DNA from: Acidaminococcales bacterium
Lineage (GTDB): Bacteria > Bacillota > Negativicutes > Acidaminococcales > JAISLQ01
Length of the DNA: 7,850 nt
Assembly (NCBI GenBank): GCA_031275255.1
Contig: JAISPA010000144.1
Coordinates: 1 to 7,850, forward strand
Direction of reading: 5' to 3'
The notes below the pieces were generated by a model, which had not been told where the DNA came from, made no database searches, and saw only the letters and a list, made by a program, of their open reading frames with translations. Numbering within the stretch: position 1 is the first letter of the stretch; the number at the start of each line of letters is the position of its first letter. The position numbers and the translations under genes are program-made. Below are positions 5,204 to 7,850 of this stretch, piece after piece.

Positions 5204-7228
5204 ATGGCTAAAAAAGAATCCGGCAGGAGATTTATCAGCATAAGGGTAAAGCTTGTACTCTTAATTGTCTTTCTCATTGCGGCAGCGGTTTCGTCGGTAG
5301 AATTTTACAGTTACCGCTCCAGCGTGTCTGAGCTTGAAGACATAGAAAAGCGCGATCGCATGAGCGTTGCCAGCTTAACGGCCTCCCGCCTCAGCTCGGA
5401 ACTTTTGCGTACGGCCGTCGTGGCCGAAACCGCCGCGCTCAATACAATCTTCGCTTCCGACGATTTTAAAGGCATCGTAGCGGCTTTAAGTACAATAAAA
5501 AACAGCAACAAAATTTTTTCCGTTGTCTTTCTCATGGACGAAAAATTCAACCGGATTAACCATTTGGGCGAATGGGCCAACCTTGCCACAAGAGTATACG
5601 CGCAAAAAGCCAAAAAAACCAAAGAAACCGTTATCTCGGATGAGATAATCCTGTCCGCCACGACCGGCAAGCCGTCAATTGTAGTTATCGCGCCCGTAAG
5701 GGCCGGCGCCGGTCGGGAAAGATATATCGGCATCACGATCAGCGTGGAAAACCTTCAGAAAATCATCATGGACGCCAGAGAAAGCAGCGATACTTACGCC
5801 TTTGCCTTTGACGGTGATTCCGGCCTTGTTTTCGCCCACCCGAACACCAATTACATAGGCGTTTTAAAACTTATCAATCCCGATCCGGCGGCCAAAATAC
5901 AAGTGGCCCCTGATTTGCAGGAAATGGCGAAAAGCGCCTCCGCCGGCAATTCCGGCATTAAAATATATGAATTTGAAGGCGTAAGGGCAATCGCGGCCTA
6001 CGCCAACATCCCGGGGACATCGCTGGGCGTGGTCGCCCGCATGAGTTATTACGACGCCATGAAAACCGTGCGCGCCCGAAGGGATCTCGCCGCCGCAATA
6101 TCCGTCGTCGCGATAATTTTCAGTATTTTCGTCGCGTCATTTAGCATCAAGTTCATCATCGGCAAGATCCAAAAGATCATGATCCAGGCCACGGCTATTT
6201 CCGGGGGCGATTTTACCATGGTGGACGCAACGGCGGCCGGCGGCGACGAATTAGGGCGCCTGCAGGAAATATTCATGAATATGGCCGGGACGCTGCATGA
6301 TTCCATGCAGCAAATAGACTGCGCCGCGGAAGATATCGCCGCCGCCAGCCAAAAACTGGAAGAGCACCTGAACCAATCAGCCAAGGCCTCCGAACAGATT
6401 GCCCTGGCCGTGTCCCACGTGGCGCAGGGCGCCGCGGACCAAGTCGCGGTAGTCGATGCCGCCGTTGCCACGGTCGGCTGCATAGGCGACGAGATAATCG
6501 ATATTGAACACAACGCGGTTGCCGTGGAGCAGGTTATCCAAAACACCGCCTCCGTCGTTGCCGAAGGCGGCAAAACAATAACCCTGGCCATTAATTCCAT
6601 TGCCAACATCGACGCCAACATACAAGAAACAGCCGAATCCATAAAAAACCTGGAAACCTTCTCGGAAAAAATCAGCCAGATTGTCGTAACGATTTCCGAC
6701 ATTGCATCCCAGACCAACCTTTTGGCGCTCAACGCCGCCATTGAGGCGGCCCACGCCGGGGAACACGGCAAAGGCTTCTCCATCGTCGCGGAAGAAGTCA
6801 GGAAACTTTCCGAGCAGGCGCAGCATTCGGCAGGCGGCATTTCCAACATCATCGGCGACATACAGTCTCAGATCCAAGTCGCCATAAACCAAATGGAAAA
6901 AAGTTCCGGCGAAATACAAAACGGCCGAAAAACAGTATCCAACGCGGGCGAATCTTTCTACGGCATCCGGCGGCAGATAAACGACATGACCGACGCCGTC
7001 AGGGAAATTGTGCAAAGCATTAACGTGCTGGCCGTCACCAAAAATGAAGTCGTCTCGTCGGTGGAAAAAATCAAAACCATTTCCCAAAACGCCGCCGCCA
7101 GCAGCCAGGCCATCTCGGCTTCCACCGAGCAGCAGTTGACCGGTATGAGGGAAACTGTTTCTGCGGTTGAAACATTAGCCGACCTTTCCAAACAGCTAAA
7201 AATCATGCTGGAACAATATAAATTTTAG
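5204..7228 (+). CDS. Methyl-accepting chemotaxis protein (dCache sensor, HAMP, MA signalling domain)
   Basis: This 674-residue chemoreceptor senses a ligand outside the membrane and controls the CheA kinase through CheW. It has a first membrane helix at about 17-35 and an extracytoplasmic domain at about 36-290. That domain contains the dCache-like [17 protein letters not shown] motif (Y198 to N214, His212-Pro213). A second helix lies at about 295-319, HAMP at about 319-370 (DELGRL at 348-353), then a long coiled-coil hairpin. The hairpin tip is intact: [18 protein letters not shown] (500-517), GEHGKGF and EEVRKLSEQ. The tip is about 154 residues from the C-terminus, consistent with the 44-heptad class, though heptads were not formally counted. 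No C-terminal CheR/CheB docking pentapeptide is present. The ATG at 5204 is chosen for its GGGGA site 7 bases upstream; the frame also opens at a TTG at 5186. The ligand cannot be inferred. Confidence 0.92.
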   Translation: MAKKESGRRFISIRVKLVLLIVFLIAAAVSSVEFYSYRSSVSELEDIEKRDRMSVASLTASRLSSELLRTAVVAETAALNTIFASDDFKGIVAALSTIKNSNKIFSVVFLMDEKFNRINHLGEWANLATRVYAQKAKKTKETVISDEIILSATTGKPSIVVIAPVRAGAGRERYIGITISVENLQKIIMDARESSDTYAFAFDGDSGLVFAHPNTNYIGVLKLINPDPAAKIQVAPDLQEMAKSASAGNSGIKIYEFEGVRAIAAYANIPGTSLGVVARMSYYDAMKTVRARRDLAAAISVVAIIFSIFVASFSIKFIIGKIQKIMIQATAISGGDFTMVDATAAGGDELGRLQEIFMNMAGTLHDSMQQIDCAAEDIAAASQKLEEHLNQSAKASEQIALAVSHVAQGAADQVAVVDAAVATVGCIGDEIIDIEHNAVAVEQVIQNTASVVAEGGKTITLAINSIANIDANIQETAESIKNLETFSEKISQIVVTISDIASQTNLLALNAAIEAAHAGEHGKGFSIVAEEVRKLSEQAQHSAGGISNIIGDIQSQIQVAINQMEKSSGEIQNGRKTVSNAGESFYGIRRQINDMTDAVREIVQSINVLAVTKNEVVSSVEKIKTISQNAAASSQAISASTEQQLTGMRETVSAVETLADLSKQLKIMLEQYKF

Positions 7229-7307
7229 CGCTGAGTCCGGGCTGCGCAACCCGCGCCGCCCGTATAGCCGGCTTCAGTTTGCCGTAAGGCAAAAATCAAA
7301 AATCCGC

Positions 7308-7336
7308 TTGACAGCAAAAATTAATTGTGTTAATCT
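7308..7336 (+). promoter_or_regulatory. Promoter of the cobalamin riboswitch transcript
   Basis: A perfect -35 TTGACA (7308-7313) is followed by 17 bases and TAATCT (7331-7336). A TG one base before the -10 (TGTTAATCT) makes it an extended -10 and compensates for the weak hexamer. The start would fall near 7343, about 29 bases before the riboswitch P1 stem. The 79 bases between the MCP stop and this promoter hold only short hairpins without T-runs, so no clear MCP terminator is seen. Confidence 0.68.
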
Positions 7337-7370
7337 TTGCTTGAAGTTCCTTAACAAATTAATACAACGC

Positions 7371-7601
7371 ACGGCAGATGCCCGCAAGGGCTTAATAAGG
7401 AAATTCGGTGTATTGGCGGCAGCGCCACATATACCGATACGGTTACGCCGCTGTAAGGTAGAGCGAGGATAGGAACCGCCAAGTTAAACGGTTCTGAAAG
7501 GTCACTGGGATAAGGTATGCGACGACGGAAGTCGTCGAGTAGCTATCTTCGGGAAGGCTTTCCAAACGATGAAACCCGAGTCCAGAAGAATTGTCTGCCG
7601 G
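7371..7601 (+). promoter_or_regulatory. Cobalamin (vitamin B12) riboswitch aptamer
   Basis: This RNA element binds a cobalamin and normally switches off B12 uptake or synthesis genes when the vitamin is plentiful. The P1 arms CGGCAGA (7372-7378) and TCTGCCG (7594-7600) pair perfectly. A P2-like hairpin, GCCC-GCAA-GGGC (7380-7391), follows. The conserved core is then seen in order: AAGGAAATTCGGTG (7397-7410), CGCCGCTGTAA (7446-7456), GTCACTGGG (7501-7509), GGGAAGGC (7551-7558) and the B12-box-like ACCCGAGTCCAGAAGA (7574-7589). A peripheral hairpin with 7-bp arms and a GGAA loop lies at 7520-7537. The order and spacing match the cobalamin family, including its peripheral extensions. Whether it prefers adenosyl-, methyl- or aquocobalamin cannot be judged by eye. 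Confidence 0.92.
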
Positions 7602-7643
7602 AGTATCACTGATTGATCCGCGGAATACGGAGAGGTGGTATAG

Positions 7644-7667
7644 GTGGACGTTCTCACTTTGCCTTAA
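7644..7667 (+). CDS. Candidate 7-codon leader peptide in the riboswitch expression platform
   Basis: A GTG start (7644-7646) lies 8 bases after a good Shine-Dalgarno, GGAGAGG (7629-7635). It opens a frame reading MDVLTLP that stops with TAA at 7665-7667, one base before the terminator stem. The same GGAGAGG can pair with CCTCTTT (7673-7679) in the left arm of the terminator, so it could equally be an antiterminator strand and not a ribosome binding site. Such a short frame can arise by chance; the support is the SD spacing and the exact abutment on the terminator. Confidence 0.25.
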   Translation: MDVLTLP

Positions 7668-7698
7668 GCGAGCCTCTTTGACACGGAGGCTCGTTTTT
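7668..7698 (+). terminator. Intrinsic terminator of the riboswitch (expression platform)
   Basis: CGAGCCTC (7669-7676) and GAGGCTCG (7686-7693) form a perfect 8-bp GC-rich stem with a 9-base loop, extended by a possible G-U pair (7668-7694). TTTTT (7694-7698) follows at once. It lies 67 bases after the aptamer, as expected for a transcription-terminating B12 riboswitch. GGAGAGG at 7629-7635 could act as a competing antiterminator strand. Confidence 0.85.
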
Positions 7699-7744
7699 AC
7701 GCGCTTTCACGCCAAAGAAGGGAACAGCCATACGGTAATTCCAT

Positions 7745-7782
7745 CCTCTTTGTATTAACGCAAAGAGGGTTTTTGTATTTTT
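7745..7782 (+). terminator. Second tandem intrinsic terminator
   Basis: CCTCTTTG (7745-7752) and CAAAGAGG (7761-7768) pair perfectly across an 8-base loop. TTTTT (7770-7774) and a second T-run (7778-7782) follow. It lies 47 bases after the first terminator and 37 bases before the next candidate start codon, so it should also block read-through into that gene. Its left arm repeats an 8-mer found in terminator 1. Confidence 0.78.
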
Positions 7783-7818
7783 GGCCGAAAGTTTCACGCC
7801 TTTTCCGTTAAGAAAAAT

Positions 7819-7850
7819 ATGAACGAATGGCTGCGTATAATTATAAGCTA
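7819..7850 (+). CDS. Start of a B12-riboswitch-controlled gene, cut by the window edge
   Basis: An ATG at 7819-7821 opens a frame reading MNEWLRIIIS that stays open to the right edge. The short basic-then-hydrophobic start suggests a signal peptide or membrane protein, which would fit a cobalamin or cobalt transporter, but ten residues cannot identify it. The upstream AAGAAAAAT is a poor ribosome binding site. The real start could lie beyond the window. The call rests mainly on its position after the riboswitch and terminators. Confidence 0.3.
   Translation, partial: MNEWLRIIIS

Noticed and set aside
6049..7087. Minus-strand frames of 270 and 236 aa inside the MCP gene
   Set aside because: They are shadows of the MCP coding sequence; one is Ser/Ala/Met-rich, the other Gly/Asp/Phe-rich, and neither has domain features or a start signal.
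7229..7307. MCP terminator from the small hairpins (CGGG/CCCG and TTTGCC/GGCAAA)
   Set aside because: The stems are short and neither is followed by a T-run on the plus strand.
1..7850. CRISPR array, insertion sequence or restriction/defence genes
   Set aside because: No regularly spaced repeats, transposase motifs or defence-type proteins were found on either strand.

Overview
The window joins two unrelated blocks. Bases 1 to about 4664 are a minus-strand phage head and DNA-packaging operon. Bases about 4820 to 7850 are plus-strand and look like ordinary chromosome: a methyl-accepting chemotaxis protein (MCP), then a cobalamin riboswitch and the first codons of the gene it should control. 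The host is probably a motile Bacillota-type bacterium. The grounds are strong AGGAGG-type ribosome binding sites, sigma-A-like promoters, intrinsic terminators, a B12 riboswitch whose platform ends in a terminator hairpin, and an MCP without an NWETF tail. A Negativicutes host is possible but cannot be fixed from this window. The phage block is visibly more GC-rich than the MCP block.

Phage block, read in transcription order on the minus strand: a short terminase small subunit-like gene (4664-4407), terminase large subunit (4417-2978), a small basic protein with one membrane segment (2960-2697), portal/head-tail connector (2700-931), a Bbp19-like protein (938-594), and the start of a probable scaffolding protein (425 to the left edge). 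All but the last are overlapping or nearly so, and look translationally coupled. The portal type and the Bbp19-like gene point to a short-tailed (podovirus-like) phage of the broad Bordetella BPP-1 type. The major capsid and tail genes should lie off the left edge.

Junction (4665-5203): an extended -10 promoter faces the phage genes and a TTGACA promoter faces the MCP. A perfect 8-bp inverted repeat lies between them. The MCP has a leader of about 290 nt with alternative hairpins, plus a weaker sigma-D-like promoter. No integrase, repressor or replication gene lies on this side of the terminase, and the small subunit lacks the usual N-terminal DNA-binding region. The phage block may therefore be a truncated or domesticated (possibly gene-transfer-agent-like) element.

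Right block: the MCP (5204-7228) has a dCache-type sensor, two membrane helices, HAMP and a complete signalling hairpin. A strong promoter (7308-7336) then drives a cobalamin riboswitch (7371-7601). It is followed by a possible 7-codon leader ORF ending one base before a terminator, a second terminator, and a membrane-protein-like start at 7819.
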